Positions 10,505 to 22,268 of a stretch of 64,000 nucleotides of DNA are shown piece after piece. The DNA is taken from the NCBI GenBank assembly GCA_029783825.1, contig JAREIK010003429.1, forward strand, positions 75,389 through 139,388. The letters are read 5' to 3'. The notes under the pieces were generated by a model. The model saw only the letters and a program-made list of their open reading frames with translations, had not been told where the DNA came from and did not search any database. This stretch comes from Sapria himalayana (Eukaryota; Streptophyta; Magnoliopsida; Malpighiales; Rafflesiaceae). Made by a program: the position numbers and the translations under genes. Positions within the stretch are counted from its first letter, which is position 1, and every line of letters begins with the position of its first letter.

Positions 10505-13500
10505 TAGGAGTGTCAAATGGGCTAATTCCTTCCATGCTTAGCTAGAAACGACACTGGAATTTCTCGTGCCCATGCCATGTCATGCCGAGTCCAACCGGAC
10601 CTCATGTTATGCCTGGCCCTACACGGTACCATCGCCTAGTTGGCTCAGTACCTCGGTACGAGCCGAGTTACCAATACCGTACTACCCCGTCGGGCTGAGG
10701 CTCAGCCTGACTGATCTGGAAACTAGGTGGGCCCAAATCTGAACCAACCCCAACCCCAAAGGCCTATTAAGGGCTTACGGCTGACAGTTCAAATATTTTA
10801 AAAAAATTATTTGAAATTTAGTTGTAGGATTCTACCTCCAATGGCTATGGGGCAGAAACTGACGACCCATATGATTCTGCCCCAAAAAAATTATTAAAAA
10901 ATTCAAAAAAAATACTTTAAAAAAAATTCTAAATTTTTTTCTATGAAAGCCCCCCACCCCTCTCTAATTTTTATGTTTTTCAAAAATAAAAAATCTCACA
11001 TTCTCTCTCTTTCAAACTTCTCTCCTAAAATTCTATCTCTCAGGATTTCGGCTCGGCTTTTTAGGACTCACAACTTAGGCTCATCTTTAGTTGGTATTTG
11101 CATTGGTCTTTAGAAGTTAGATTTTTGGTGCACGTGCATTTCCTTTACACTACTTTATGGGTATTTCTATTTTTTTTCTCTCTACTATTTAAGCTATCCT
11201 CTTGTCTAAAAAAACCAAAAAATTTGACAAATATAAATACTAATAAAATAAATTTAAATTTAGAAAATGAAAATCTTACACAAAAGTCCAATACTGCTGA
11301 AACTTTGGTTTCTCAGGTCGTCTCAGCCCAAATATCTAAAAAACAAAAAATAAGGAGGAATTCTATATTTTGGACTCATTTTAATATAATAAAATAAAAA
11401 AATATTAGGGGTGAGGAAGAAGAAATGGCACTGTACTAATATTGTAAAAAATTTTAACTTGTAAGAGTGTGTTTGGGACTGGACATCTTAAAAGGCATGC
11501 CGAATTATGCACCAAAACACATGGTACATTAGATCCTAGGCAAACCCAACTTAGCTCTGCATTTTTTGAGACTGTATCTAGTTGAGTCTCAAAGTTTACC
11601 CCCTTCATATGCCATAGTGAGTTATTAATGAATTTATGGTACATAGTAGAGTGATGTCCGTGACGTCTGATATCTGGACTAGTCACGATGATGCATCTTA
11701 TGCATATCTCACCGCCCACTATGTATATTCTAAATGGCCTGTGAATAAAAAAATTTAAGATTCTCCGAGATTCTCCATCCTCATGATGGGTCTACCATTT
11801 TTGAGTGTATGATAAAAATATTTAGAGAATATAAAATTCAAAATAAAATTTTTAGTATCACAATCAACAATACATCAAATAATGGAGTAGCAATTAACAT
11901 GTTTGTTAGGAATATTAGAAATGCACCATTAAAAGAGATTTTCTACATCTGATGCATGTTTCACGTGGTTAACATGATTCTACATGTGGGGATGAAGGTG
12001 TGTTTCCTCGGTTTGGAAAACATATGTAACTCACTAAAATATATTTGCAGGCCTCGCAAACAATTGGAGGTCGGTAGTCTCTGTTTGTCTATGAATCTTA
12101 AGAAGAATAAATTCCAATCGGATGTGAGATATTGTTTGAATTACAAGTACCTAATGTTGGTGTCATGTGTTGGATATAAATACGTGATATCATACTATGT
12201 TAATAGTAAGAGTGATGAACTTTTTATTGACGACACTAACTGGGCTTTAGGAATTTAATTTATGAAATTCTTAAAGATTTTTTATGACATGAACATGTGT
12301 TCGTTGGTTTATACTTTCACAACTTGTAGTGTACTCAGGTGCATATGCAACATTAGTAGCATGTTTAGGAAGTATAAAGCCGATCCGAAACTTAGCCATA
12401 TGGTTACAGAGATGGAAACCAAGTATTTAAAGTACTGTTCTACCATTCCATCTCTTTATTATCTCACTACATGCATGGACCTTAGGGTTAAGGTGGAAGA
12501 GGTAGATAATATATTGACTTACATTTCCCATTGCATGAACCTGGAAGACTTGCCTGAAAGGTTCATTCACGAGAAGTTGATTATCCTTTTCGCATACTAT
12601 GATACTACATATGGTGATAGTAGTAGTAAGGCTATGAGTACGAATATTGATACCATATTCAGAGATGATGATTTTTCCATTTAGTTAGCTAGGGGGAAAT
12701 GACAGGGTGGATCGTCGAATAGGAGCGAGCTGTCTCGGCACTTAGATATCAATTACTGCTCAATCCTATCACATTTTGATACTAAGAATCCTGATATATT
12801 ATAGTGGTGGAAATCATATGAGTCTACCTTTCCCGTGCTATCTAAGATAGCAGGGGATCTATTAACTCCTACAGTGTCGAGCATAGCATAGAGCCTAGTT
12901 TTTCTATTGTGGTGAATGTGATTTTGGATAGGAGATGGAGACTATGTCAAGATATTATTGAGGCTTTAGTATGCATGAAGGATTGAGAGGATTCGATGTT
13001 TAGCATCGACGATCATGCTAGGACTGGGAGTGGGACGACAATGAATGCGGGGGAGTTGATTGCTGATGATGATCCATGTGATAGTGGTATTGATATCGAG
13101 GTCATAGATGATAATGATACGAGAATGGATGATTTATGAGGTTTCTACTTGATGGTTGACTGTTGATGATTTCCGGATTGCGACATGCTGACAGCTATAC
13201 TTTTGTTACAGGTTATGCTTTTCCTTATGAGTTATGCTTGATTTTGATTTTTGATTTAGATGTTTTATACTTATTTTTAATTACATTGTATTTGGTTTAG
13301 TTTGGCCATTTGGGACTTGGCTTTGAGTGTGACTTTGTTATTTTTGTTAAATAAATTTTGTGTTTATTTTAATTTTATTTTTAATAATTTCAATAAAAAT
13401 TCTAAAATATAATTCTAATAAATTATTATCTAATTAAAACATAATTAAAACAAACAACATAAAAAAATAAACTTTATAACTATTCAAATATTTACAATTT

Positions 13501-13792
13501 ACAATTTAAATATTTTTAAATATAATATAATTTATATTTTATAATTATATAAATATTCTAAACAAAAAATAAAAAAAAATTTAACTTTTTTTAAACAACC
13601 TCATACAGGCCTGACTAGGCACGACCTAAAACTGGTCAAGCCAACCGAGCCATATTGAGCCTTGCTTGAATAAACCATGCAGGGTCAAGCATGGCACAAT
13701 TACTGTAGACATGCCTAGCCCGGCACGGTAGCACGGTTGGGCCGAAAAAAACCATGCCGGGTCGGCCCAACACGACCCGTTTGACACTTCTA
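10505..13792 (+). mobile_element. hAT (Ac-like) transposon nested in CACTA element 1
   Basis: The terminal inverted repeats are TAGGAGTGTCAAATGGGC at the left and, on the complementary strand, TAGAAGTGTCAAACGGGT at the right. They are flanked by an 8-bp target duplication with one difference: CTTTGGAT (10497-10504) and CTTTAGAT (13793-13800). Subterminal regions are G+C-rich (about 10520-10760 and 13600-13790), unlike the A+T-rich surroundings. The interior carries a decayed hAT transposase. The element interrupts the right subterminal region of CACTA element 1. Confidence 0.92.
11230..12995 (+). pseudogene. hAT transposase pseudogene (BED finger, core, dimerisation domain)
   Basis: The full domain order of an Ac-like transposase is visible but broken. 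A BED zinc finger lies at about 11320-11560 (SIFWTHFNII, then YCKK, then GTGHLKRHAEL with its Cys/His spacing, and DPRQTQLS). The catalytic-core start lies at about 11655-11740 (SVTSDIWTSHDDASYAYLTA). Further core follows across 11956-12684, including KYKADPKLSHMV and LRVKVEEVDNIL. The C-terminal hAT dimerisation domain lies at about 12800-12990 (WWKSYESTFPVLSKIAGDLL, TPTVSSIA, then after a frame change ILDRRWRLCQDIIEALVCMK). In-frame stops occur after TVSS, at 12256 and at 12682, and frameshifts separate the blocks. It cannot make active transposase. Confidence 0.88.
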
Positions 13793-13905
13793 CTTTAGAT
13801 TAGGAAAGGTTCCGTTGTTAATCCATCTTTATATCGACTTTAGCTATATAAAAACTCCATATAGCTAAGAAATTTTACAAGCTATTTGTGATTTTTCATT
13901 TAGTG

Positions 13906-14655
13906 ATCTCTCTCTATCTATTTATATATTTGTTTATATCTCTGTGTATGTATTTATCTATCTGAATATCTGTATATTTTTCAATCAATCAATCTATCGA
14001 TTTATCCGAATCTATCATTCTATCTATAAATTTGTCTATCATACTCCCTATCATTCTGTATATCAATCTTTTTATCAATCTATCTATTTGTCTATCTATC
14101 AGTCTATCAATATTTCTATCTATCTATCTATCAATCTATCTATGTCTCTATATATCTATCTACTTATCTGTCTAAAAATTTGTTTATCTATCTATCTATC
14201 TGCCTATCAATCTGTCAATAAATTTGTCAATTATTCTATCTATCTATCTATCTATTTGTATATCTATCTGTCTATCTTTCTGATCTATCTATTTGTCTAT
14301 TTATCTGTCAATCTATCTATTTATCTATTATTATGTCTCTCTATCTGTCATTCTTTATATCTATCTATCTATCAATCTATCTGTCTATCTATCTATCTAT
14401 CTATCTATTTGTCTATCTATCAATCTATCTATCTGTCTGTCAATCTATCTATTTGTCGATCAATCAATCAATCAATCTATTTGTATATCTATCTATCAAT
14501 AAATCAATCTATCTATCCATCTATTTGTCTATATATCTGTCTATCTATCTATATATACATTTATCTATCTATCTGTATATCAATCTATTTATCTATTTGT
14601 CTCTTTGTCTTCCTATCTATCAATCTACCAATTTGTCTCACTATCTGTCTATCAT
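13906..14655 (+). repeat. Degenerate TCTA array B
   Basis: TCTA units with TCAA, TTTG and TGTC variants fill the gap between CACTA elements 1 and 2. On the right the array passes directly into transposon coding sequence at about 14656 with no CACTA terminus between. Confidence 0.95.
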
Positions 14656-15830
14656 GTTGCACTAAGATACACTAAGATGACACCTCAGTTTAAGAAGACA
14701 CCTCGTGTTGCAGATATGTGACAAAAGATGAAAATTGCACTAAGATGAATTTTTTTATATTAATTCATCAATTATAGAGACTATATGCATCAAATGCTAT
14801 AGAACAAGATATGAGGTGAAATTCTGAGTATGAGGTTGAAGAAGGGGTGTTGCATCATCCATCATATTCATTTGCTTGGAAGTATTTTAATCATATACAT
14901 CAAGATTTTGCAGCTAAAATTTGAAATGTGAGATTGTGTCTCTGCACTGATAGATTTCAGCCATTTAGCCAATCTATACAATAATATTCAATATGGACAG
15001 TAATAGTGACACATTATAATTTGCCTCAATTGTTGTGTATGAAGGAGCAATATTTGTTTTTGTCAATATTAGTTCTAGGGGCAAAAAATCCAAAAGACAT
15101 CTTGTATGTTTTTTTTAAGCCTTTTATAGTAGAGTTAAATCATTTGTGGGATGTTGGCATTAATACATATGATATCTCAAAGAAGCAAAAGTTCATTATG
15201 ATGGTGGCCATTATGTGGATGGTGACTTTCCTACATATTCAATATTGTCTGTATGAGTACTACAGGACAATTCGTATGCCCATATTACATGATAAAGTAT
15301 GATGCATTTACCCTCAAATTTAGTGGTGAATAGTCATGGTTTGATAATCATCATAAGTTTCTATCTATGAACCATCCATTCCACTGAAATATAACTGCAT
15401 TTTGAAAAAATAAAATAGTGATGAGGTTGCACCAGCAGTTCATTCAGGAGATGATATTATGACATAGATTTAGAGTTTGGGTCTAAAGAAGGTAACTAAA
15501 AAGAATGCTACTGGAACTAATGGCCCAATATACAAAATATTTGGTGGGAAGAAACATAGTATTTTTTGGGAGTTACCCTATTGGAAGTCCAATTTAATTC
15601 GTCATAACTTGAATGTATTGCATATTGAAAAAAATATGATTGATAATATTTTCAAAATTATCCTTAATGTAGACGGAAAAATAAAAGACACTTTAAAATC
15701 AAGACAATAGCTAAATTATTACTATCGGCATCATGATTTAAAACTGAACGAGGCAACAAAAAGATTCCCTAAAGCTTGTTACACACTTGATGAGAAGGCA
15801 AGACATATATTGTGTGAATAAGTTAAAAAT
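14656..15830 (+). pseudogene. TNP2-type CACTA transposase pseudogene
   Basis: TNP2 is the catalytic transposase of plant CACTA elements. Visible blocks, in family order: YSIWTVIVTHYNLPQLLCMK (about 14982-15045); LFLSILVLGAKNPKDIL and the LNHLWDVGINTYD block (15048-15180); MMVAIMWMVTFLHIQY (to about 15245). After a frame change comes CPYYMIKYDAFTLKF...SWFDNHHKFLSMNHPF with an internal stop (15279-15385). Then 15477-15707 encodes IFWELPYWKSNLIRHNLNVL, HIEKNMIDNIF and GKIKDTLKSR, the TNP2 signature. Stop codons and frameshifts separate the blocks, and the N-terminal part is cut away at the junction with array B. Confidence 0.9.
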
Positions 15831-16620
15831 TTGAAATTCACTGATGGATATGTGTCAAATATGGGTAGATGTGTTGATATAAAAAATCATAAGTTATTTG
15901 GAATGAAAAGTCATGACTATCATATATTTATTCAAAGATTAAATACTAATTGCATTATGTGAACTACTTCTTCTACGTGTTTGGAAGGTCCTTATAGAAC
16001 TTAGTTTATTTTTCAAATAGCTAACTGCAACCACGATCAAAATAGATGACATGGTGAGGCTGGAGAATGACATACCACTTATTCTTTGTAAGCTTGAAAA
16101 AATATTCCCATTAAACTTTTTTGACTCAATAAAGCATTTACCAATCCATTTAGCATATGAAGTAAGGATTCTAGGGCCAGTGCAATATAAGTGGATTTAT
16201 CCTTTTGAAAGGTAAATACATATAAGTAGCTATGTTTTATTATTTCAAACATAAAGTAATATTGTAATTTAATATAATTGAAACCTAACATTATTGAAGT
16301 AGGCATCTACATTAGTTGAAATTGAATGTTAAAAACAAGGCAAAAGTTGAAGGTTCAATTTGCAATGCATATTTAGTAGAAAAAAATCACCATTTTGTTC
16401 TAATTATTTTGAGGATCATGTCAATACAAAGAATAAATATGTGCCTCATAATGATGAAGCTTATGTGCTGATAGAAGATGATTTTGTGGATACGCGATCT
16501 ATCTTCAAGCACCCTAAAAGAGCATTTGGAAGAGCAAGAAAAAGATGTAATACAGCTGAAGAGGTTGCACCATATATTGAATATGTATAGCCAAAATGTT
16601 TACAGGTTTAATCATAGTTT
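15740..16620 (+). pseudogene. DUF4218-type segment of the TNP2 gene, decayed
   Basis: DUF4218 follows TNP2 in plant CACTA transposases. Visible blocks are FPKACYTLDEKARHILC (about 15765-15820), SNMGRCVDIKNHKLFGMKSH (about 15858-15918), MVRLENDIPLILCKLEKIFP and HLAYEVRILGPVQYKWIYPF (about 16048-16212), and, after an intron or frame change, FCSNYFEDHVNTKNKYV with FKHPKRAFGRARKRC (about 16390-16590). In-frame stops are present, for example after HILCE. Element 3 carries the same region on the minus strand at 37330-38090. Confidence 0.85.
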
Positions 16621-16879
16621 AATTTTGTCCTTAATAAGAATAATTAAAAATTGATATACATTTTTCTCCCTATTTTTATATTTGTGCAGTATTTTTGTTG
16701 AGTAGTTAAAAAATAGGCAAACAATAATCTCCAGCAATGAGGTCGATTATATGCTAGAAATATAATTTGTGAATTTGTTCAAAAACTATGTGAGAATTAT
16801 TAAGTTTTAAATTTTTGAATTATTTAATTTATTAGTATCTTTTATTTGTTAATATCATTTGTTTAATTTATGCAATAGA

Positions 16880-17640
16880 CCAATGATCCTTTAAATAGAG
16901 ATTCTAGTATTTTCATTCAGAATCTAAGTAAAGGCCTGTTTAGATATGTGACAACCTATCCTGAATATTTTGTCAATGGATATAATTTTCACAAAATCAG
17001 GGATGGTTCTTCTAAAACAATAATGAATAGTGATGTATCCATTAAAGGCTCAAGTTATAGGTAAGATGAGATTGATTATTAAGGTCACCTCATAGAAGTT
17101 ATTGAGTTGGAGTATCCTAAACTTAAAAATAACAAGATTGTATTATTAAAGTGCGAGTGGTTTGATCCTACATGAAATGTGGGTACAAAGATTCATTTAG
17201 ATTATAAGATAGGGGATGTTAACCATAAACACAGATAGAATCAATATTTTCCATTTTTATGGTAGTTCAAGCTACTCAAGTATATTATTATACATATCTA
17301 AGTTTATCTCATGATAAGAGTGACTGGTGGATGATTTTCAAAATTAAAGCTCTATCAATTTTAACGTACCAACATCTCAACAAAGACATCCAACCTTAGC
17401 TATTTCACTAATATTTTAAGAAGTTAATGTAAATAATATTGAGCCTGTGCATGTAGATAAAGATCTAGAAAATTTATTTGATTCAAATGGTTGCCTAATA
17501 GAAATTGAAGATGATCAATTTCTATCTGAATATGAGTTAGAACTTCCATCAGAATTAGATGGAATGTTAGAAGATCAATTGGAGGATGATAGTGATGCCG
17601 ATAATTATAATGTTATAATTATATTATTATATTAAAATCA
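16880..17640 (+). pseudogene. DUF4216-type C-terminal segment of the TNP2 gene, decayed
   Basis: Blocks characteristic of DUF4216 are seen: YVTTYPEYFVNGYNFHKI and KTIMNSDVSIKGSSYR (about 16940-17060), then IELEYPKLKNNKIVLLKCEW (about 17102-17165), then an acidic tail with QFLSEYELELPSELDGMLED (17447-17635). Several stops break the frame. Element 3 has a better kept copy (36355-37075, minus). Confidence 0.82.
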
Positions 17641-17644
17641 AAGA

Positions 17645-18600
17645 CTTTACTTGCCACACAGGTGGGTCAAAGTTGATATTGAGCATGCTTGAAATTTAGT
17701 AAAATTTTATAATTTAAATTATTTATATATATAGTGGTTGTCCTAATAGTCCAAATAAATCAAATTTGTGCATGGTTTTATTAATTTTTAACATTTGTTA
17801 TTTTTTGACTTAATAAATACATACTCTAGGTTGGAGAATTGGGTTGAGATCCCAATTTTAATGAGATTTTCAGAAAGATGAAATGAAAAAAATGGATGGT
17901 AAGTTTGTTGACAAGTCTCAGATGATTGCTATAAGAATTTGTTATATTAATAAAATTTTATAATACTACGATAAATTTTGAAAGTTGGTTGGAATGCAAA
18001 ATATTAAATTTATTTTATGTATATCTAGAATAGTATTTATCTCTGTTTTATCACAAGAACTCATAGATGAATGTGTGATAGTTGCTTTTCAACAAGTTGA
18101 GACTTCTATACATCTTCAACCAATTGACTGTGATCCTATCTATTTGGAGGCCATAGAAGGTCATAAGAAGTAGTGAGTGTATTATATCGGCTCAAAGGAG
18201 TGGCATTTTGTTGTGGTAGTCGTGCTTCTAATTCATCTGTCACATCAATGGTGGATGAGGCTGTAGAACAGCTAGTAATGGAAACAAATGAATAATTTGA
18301 AGTTATGGAGACTGAAATGAAAGAGATGGATGAGCATATATCTCATTTGAAGGAAGAAATGTAGGAAATGAAAGAAGAAAAGGATGAGCAGATTAATTAT
18401 TTGAAGAAAGAAATGCAATAAATTAAACAAATGAATGATAAGATGAAAGAAATAAATAATGAGATGAAATAAATTAAGAATTTGATGCAACAGTAGATGT
18501 CCTATATGGAATCATAGCTAGTGGATTTGACGTGGAAGATAGCATTTTGAGATCCAGCTTCAAAACCATAGTGGAGAGGCTAGCACAAATGTACCAACTA
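17645..18600 (+). pseudogene. Transposase_24 pseudogene, element 2
   Basis: The gene starts almost directly after the DUF4216 segment with a remnant of the HTGGSK...EHA motif (about 17655-17695). The block around 17870-17930 corresponds to the FVD..S exon. The C-terminal part runs from about 18050 (SQELIDECVI, QPIDCDPIYL, IEGHKK) to about 18560. There are two adjacent stops after GHKK (18171-18176), a one-base deletion in the following GSKG block, and further stops in the coiled coil. It aligns throughout with the element 1 copy at 3030-3950. Confidence 0.82.
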
Positions 18601-18754
18601 ATAATGAGGATGTTTTTGTATCAGAATTATTTCTAAACTATTTTTTATGTTTGTCTATGTGTAGCTAAATAAGATGAGATTTTTTTGGAGGTATCATTTT
18701 TCTTTATTTTGGTTTTGTTCTTTGCTTTGCCAATTAACCTAATCATGAATCCCT

Positions 18755-19460
18755 GTAGGACATCTGATGTGAAACACACAAAAAAATTATGATTCAAAGC
18801 CTTTAGATATTATCACGGTCCTTCCTATGGATGGGTCCAATTTTACCGATCTCAGCTGGATCAAAAGGAGGCCAAGCTTCTATTATCTTCATTATTTCTG
18901 AAACATTTTATTTTTTCACACACACACTCTTTCTTTCTAAACATCATTACTAGCAATCTTTTAGATATCTATTGAAGTAATATGACTATAAACTCAAATT
19001 CATGTTTGTTCATGTCTATAATTACTTTTTTATATATTTGTGAATATGTTTGTATGTACTCGAATATTTTGGGTAGAGTTTTAGCATATTATGGGTATAT
19101 AAAAGGATTGTCTTGTCCTCCTAATATTGGGAATAGCACGTTAGCTTCTAAAGTTGTGAGATGAACAAAAAAATCTGGTCCCACTTAGATGTTGGTTTCT
19201 TTTTATGGAGTACATATTATTTTTATGGATTGCATATTGATTTGTTCTGCAGTTACGTTGACATGTATAACAAATTGACGATCCTTGCTTTGAACCAAGA
19301 GAGGAACCATATGGGAATAGAAGCTACAGGGTTGATGGACAAATATATTGAAGCTAAGTAATCAAAATGATTGATGCAAGCACAAGGAGAGGAGAAGAAA
19401 TGTTTTAAGAAAGCCACACGGGAGCATGGAGTTGTGGGGGGTGGCGAGGCAGAGCCTGGC
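18755..19460 (+). pseudogene. 3' exons of the element 2 Transposase_24-type gene
   Basis: A block after CCTGTAG (about 18758-18895, including LPMDGS) and one after TTCTGCAG from 19253 (YVDMYNKLTILALNQERNHM) match the element 1 blocks at 4130-4265 and 5119-5345. The interval between them lacks the less A+T-rich segment that element 1 has at 4745-4915. Confidence 0.55.
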
Positions 19461-19629
19461 TCATGGCTTGTCTTCCAGGTTTTCCTCTAAGAATTACATA
19501 CATATATTTGTAAATTTAAATAATTTTTGTATTTCTTATTTATGTTGATAGTAAAGTTTTGTGTCATCTCTGTGAAATATAAATGGGATAATACTAATTT
19601 ATTGTAGTTTTGTGCCATCTGAGGTTATG

Positions 19630-20235
19630 TGATTACATATATGTACATATAATACTAGAGTATATATGTACAAATATACTGTAGTAATATATACTCAGTA
19701 TATAATGTACATATATACTTAGTATATAATGTACATATATGCTATTGTATAGATGTACATATATACTATAGAATATATATACTACAGCATATACTATAGT
19801 ATCAAAAAGTATCAAAACATAACTTTTGATAAATGTATATATATACTGAGTATATATACTGTAGAATATATAGTAGCATATATACTACAAAATACACTAT
19901 AGTATATAAACTAAATTATATATTGTAGTATGTCCTACATATAAACTATAGTATATATGTACATTTATCAAAAGTTCTATTTTGATACTATAGTATTTAT
20001 GTACATACTACAATATATATACTATAGTATATACTATAGTATACTATAGTATATACGTACATATTATGTACGTATAATACTATAGTACATACTTACATAT
20101 ATATGTACATATAATACTACAGTATTATATGTAAATATATACATACATATATATGCACATATAATACTTTAGTATTCTAAGTAACTAGTAAAATGCTAGA
20201 ATATATGTACATATACACTGTAGTATTTAATAAAT
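19630..20235. repeat. Palindromic A+T tract, about 600 bp
   Basis: Dense self-complementary words (TATACTATAGTATATA, TATATGTACATATA, ATACTCAGTATA) are repeated in irregular order. This is the longest tract of this type in the window and could form many hairpins in a transcript. Related tracts flank the triplet repeats in elements 3 and 4. Confidence 0.8.
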
Positions 20236-20299
20236 ATCAAAATAGAAATTTTATTATTTATTTATTTTGATTTTATTGACTAGTTTAATTTTCGTACAG

Positions 20300-20490
20300 A
20301 TATGATACACCAATATTCCCCATACGAAGCTTGTAAAAGTGAAAAAATTTTTCACTAGACATGACATGCCACGACTAGGACAGCTTTATCGCAACATAAA
20401 GTTGGTGATCGGAGGAGCTAGGAAAGATTAAGCAACATCAATTTCATGGATAGATTATACTTTATAGACTATTTTTAGATACATTGATGA
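20300..20490 (+). other. Conserved 3' block of family A
   Basis: This sequence, containing CATACGAAGCTTGTAAAAGTG, a G+C-richer stretch GTTGGTGATCGGAGGAGC and GATAGATTATACTTTATA, is repeated inverted three times in element 3 and once in element 4. It is probably the terminal exon or 3' untranslated region of the element gene. Confidence 0.6.
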
Positions 20491-20624
20491 AAAAGTTATA
20501 TTAAATTTTGTTATATTTTTGTTTTAACTATGTAAAATATTGTATCATAATGATTTATTAACTGATTTTATATTTTGTTAATTATAAATTATTATATAAA
20601 GTTTCTATTTTTACATTTTATTCA

Positions 20625-20814
20625 ATTTAGCTGTGAATTTTTTCATAGCTAATATATTTTAGCTAGGGAATTTTTCCTGAGTTAATTTTTAGTGACGAGA
20701 ACTTTAGCATGGGAAAGGTTCCGTCATTAATCGATCGTTATTCCACTTTAGTGATGGAAAAATCCCATTTAGCTAGGGAATTTTCCCTAGTTATTTGGGA
20801 TTTTTATTGTAGTG
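20625..20814 (+). repeat. Element 2 right subterminal repeats
   Basis: The words TTTAGCTAGGGAATTTTTCC and TTTAGTGATGG repeat up to the CACTA end. They match the subterminal motifs of elements 1, 3 and 4. Confidence 0.8.
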
Positions 20815-20930
20815 TCTATTTTTCATTCTTTCTATCTTTCAATATGTCTTTCTATTTTTTTGTCTATCTATATATTTATATATATGTATATCTGCCTATC
20901 TGTCTATTTTTCTATCTGTCTATCTAATTG

Positions 20931-20980
<50 letters not shown>

Positions 20981-20985
20981 TCATT
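20815..20985 (+). repeat. Short TCTA array C with (AT)n run
   Basis: A short TCTA/TCTT array follows the CACTA end and finishes in a perfect AT dinucleotide run at 20933-20977. Confidence 0.9.
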
Positions 20986-21806
20986 AGTATTATTCAATTT
21001 TTTGGATTTTTGTTAAACAGAAGGTCGAGCATAGATGAAAGATTTTAGATTTTTGGATTAGAGAGAGAGAGAGAGAAACTTAACATAACATAAAATACCC
21101 AAAAAACATTGTTGTAGATCACGTGCACGATGCACCATAGTCTAGTTCAAACTTCCAAACCCAAGTTGAGAGTCCCTAAAAGCCGAGCCGAATGATGAAA
21201 TCCTGAGTCCCAAGAGAGAAAAGAGCAATAGCATTGAAAGAATTTTGAGAGCAAGAATAAAAGTTTATGAAAAACATAAATGTTATTGAGAGGTGGGAGA
21301 ATTTTATAGATTAAATGAATTTTTTTTTTAAAAAGTAATTTTTATGTTTTTTTTTAATTTTTTTTTGAATTTTATCGGGCAGAATCATGATGGCCTTTGG
21401 ATTGTGCCCCCTAGCCATTGGAGGCAAAATACAATGGCTGATATTCAAATTTTAATTTTTTTTAACCATTAGGGGGGTGGGATTCGATTTGGGCGAGACC
21501 GCGGGTTGGGTCGGAGTGGAATAGGACCCGTGCCCACGTGTTTTCTCTATCCAAATGGCTCTATGCTAGTGATGGGGTGGTGTGCGGGGCATGTCCCTAG
21601 CAGGAGGGTCATGCCATAGGCCACCGAACTGTGCCAAGTCAGGGACGACACGAGGCTAGTTGGCCTAGAAATGACACGATTTGTGCCGTGGTCAGGCACG
21701 GCACGAGCCCCCGCACATGAAATTCTAGTGCCGGGCTGACCCAGGGATGGTCTAATCATGTCGTGCCTCATGTCGGGCCTGGACGGCCCTGCCCGCTTGA
21801 AACCTA
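20986..21806 (-). mobile_element. hAT element 5' fragment, inverted
   Basis: Read on the minus strand from 21806, the sequence starts TAGGTTTCAAGCGGGCAGGG, like the hAT terminus at 10505. It continues with the same G+C-rich subterminal region, then a block (about 21400-21440) with CCTCCAATGGCTA, then a block (about 21140-21215) with CTCAGGATTTC and GGCTCGGC. These are the same order and words as 10750-11150 in the nested hAT. No transposase sequence and no second terminus follow, so this is a truncated relative. TCTA arrays flank it. Confidence 0.8.
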
Positions 21807-22235
21807 TATATATATATCTGTGTTTAAGCATCTATATATCTATTTATCAATCTATATCTATCTATTTGACTATTTCTGTGTCAACTTATCTATCTATATG
21901 ATTATTTATCTAGTTGTTTATATATCTATATATATCTCTATCTATATATCTATCAATATGTCTATCTATCTATCTATATATCTATTTATCGATTTATCTA
22001 TTTATCTAAATATCTATCATATATTTATCTATTTATTTATCTATCTTTCTATTTATCTATCTATCTGTCTGTCTATAAATCAATCAATCTATCTTTCTAT
22101 CTATGTATTTATCTCTCTATCTATCCATCTATCTAACTATCAATCAATATATGCATCAATTTATATATCTATTTGTATATATGTCTATCCATCTATATAT
22201 CTATCTATCTTGTTGTTTATCTATATATATATATA

Positions 22236-22268
<33 letters not shown>

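Larger units (their letters stand above)
2079..13905 (+). mobile_element. CACTA (En/Spm) element 1, family A, non-autonomous
   Basis: The left end reads TACTACAATAAAATATCG and the right end, on the complementary strand, reads CACTAAATGAAAAATCAC, both close to the CACTA terminal consensus. The flanking triplets are ATG on the left and ATC on the right, an imperfect 3-bp target duplication. Both ends carry family A subterminal motifs (TAGCTAGGG and related). Inside are a decayed Transposase_24 gene, a captured SmF gene, and a nested hAT element (10505-13792) just inside the right end. No TNP2 transposase is present, so the element would depend on another copy to move. TCTA arrays lie directly on both sides. 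Confidence 0.85.
14656..20814 (+). mobile_element. CACTA element 2, family A, 5' truncated
   Basis: The right end is intact: on the complementary strand it reads CACTACAATAAAAATCCC, ending at 20814, and is preceded by family A subterminal repeats (20625-20814). The left end is missing; array B abuts sequence just upstream of the TNP2 gene. Order inside on the plus strand: TNP2, DUF4218, DUF4216, Transposase_24, palindromic A+T tract, conserved 3' block, right end. This is the most complete gene set among the family A elements here, but every gene is broken. Confidence 0.85.

Noticed and set aside
14656..14680. GCACTAAGATACACTAAGATG as the 5' CACTA terminus of element 2
   Set aside because: It does not match the family A terminus, has no subterminal repeats after it, and runs directly into decayed TNP2 sequence.
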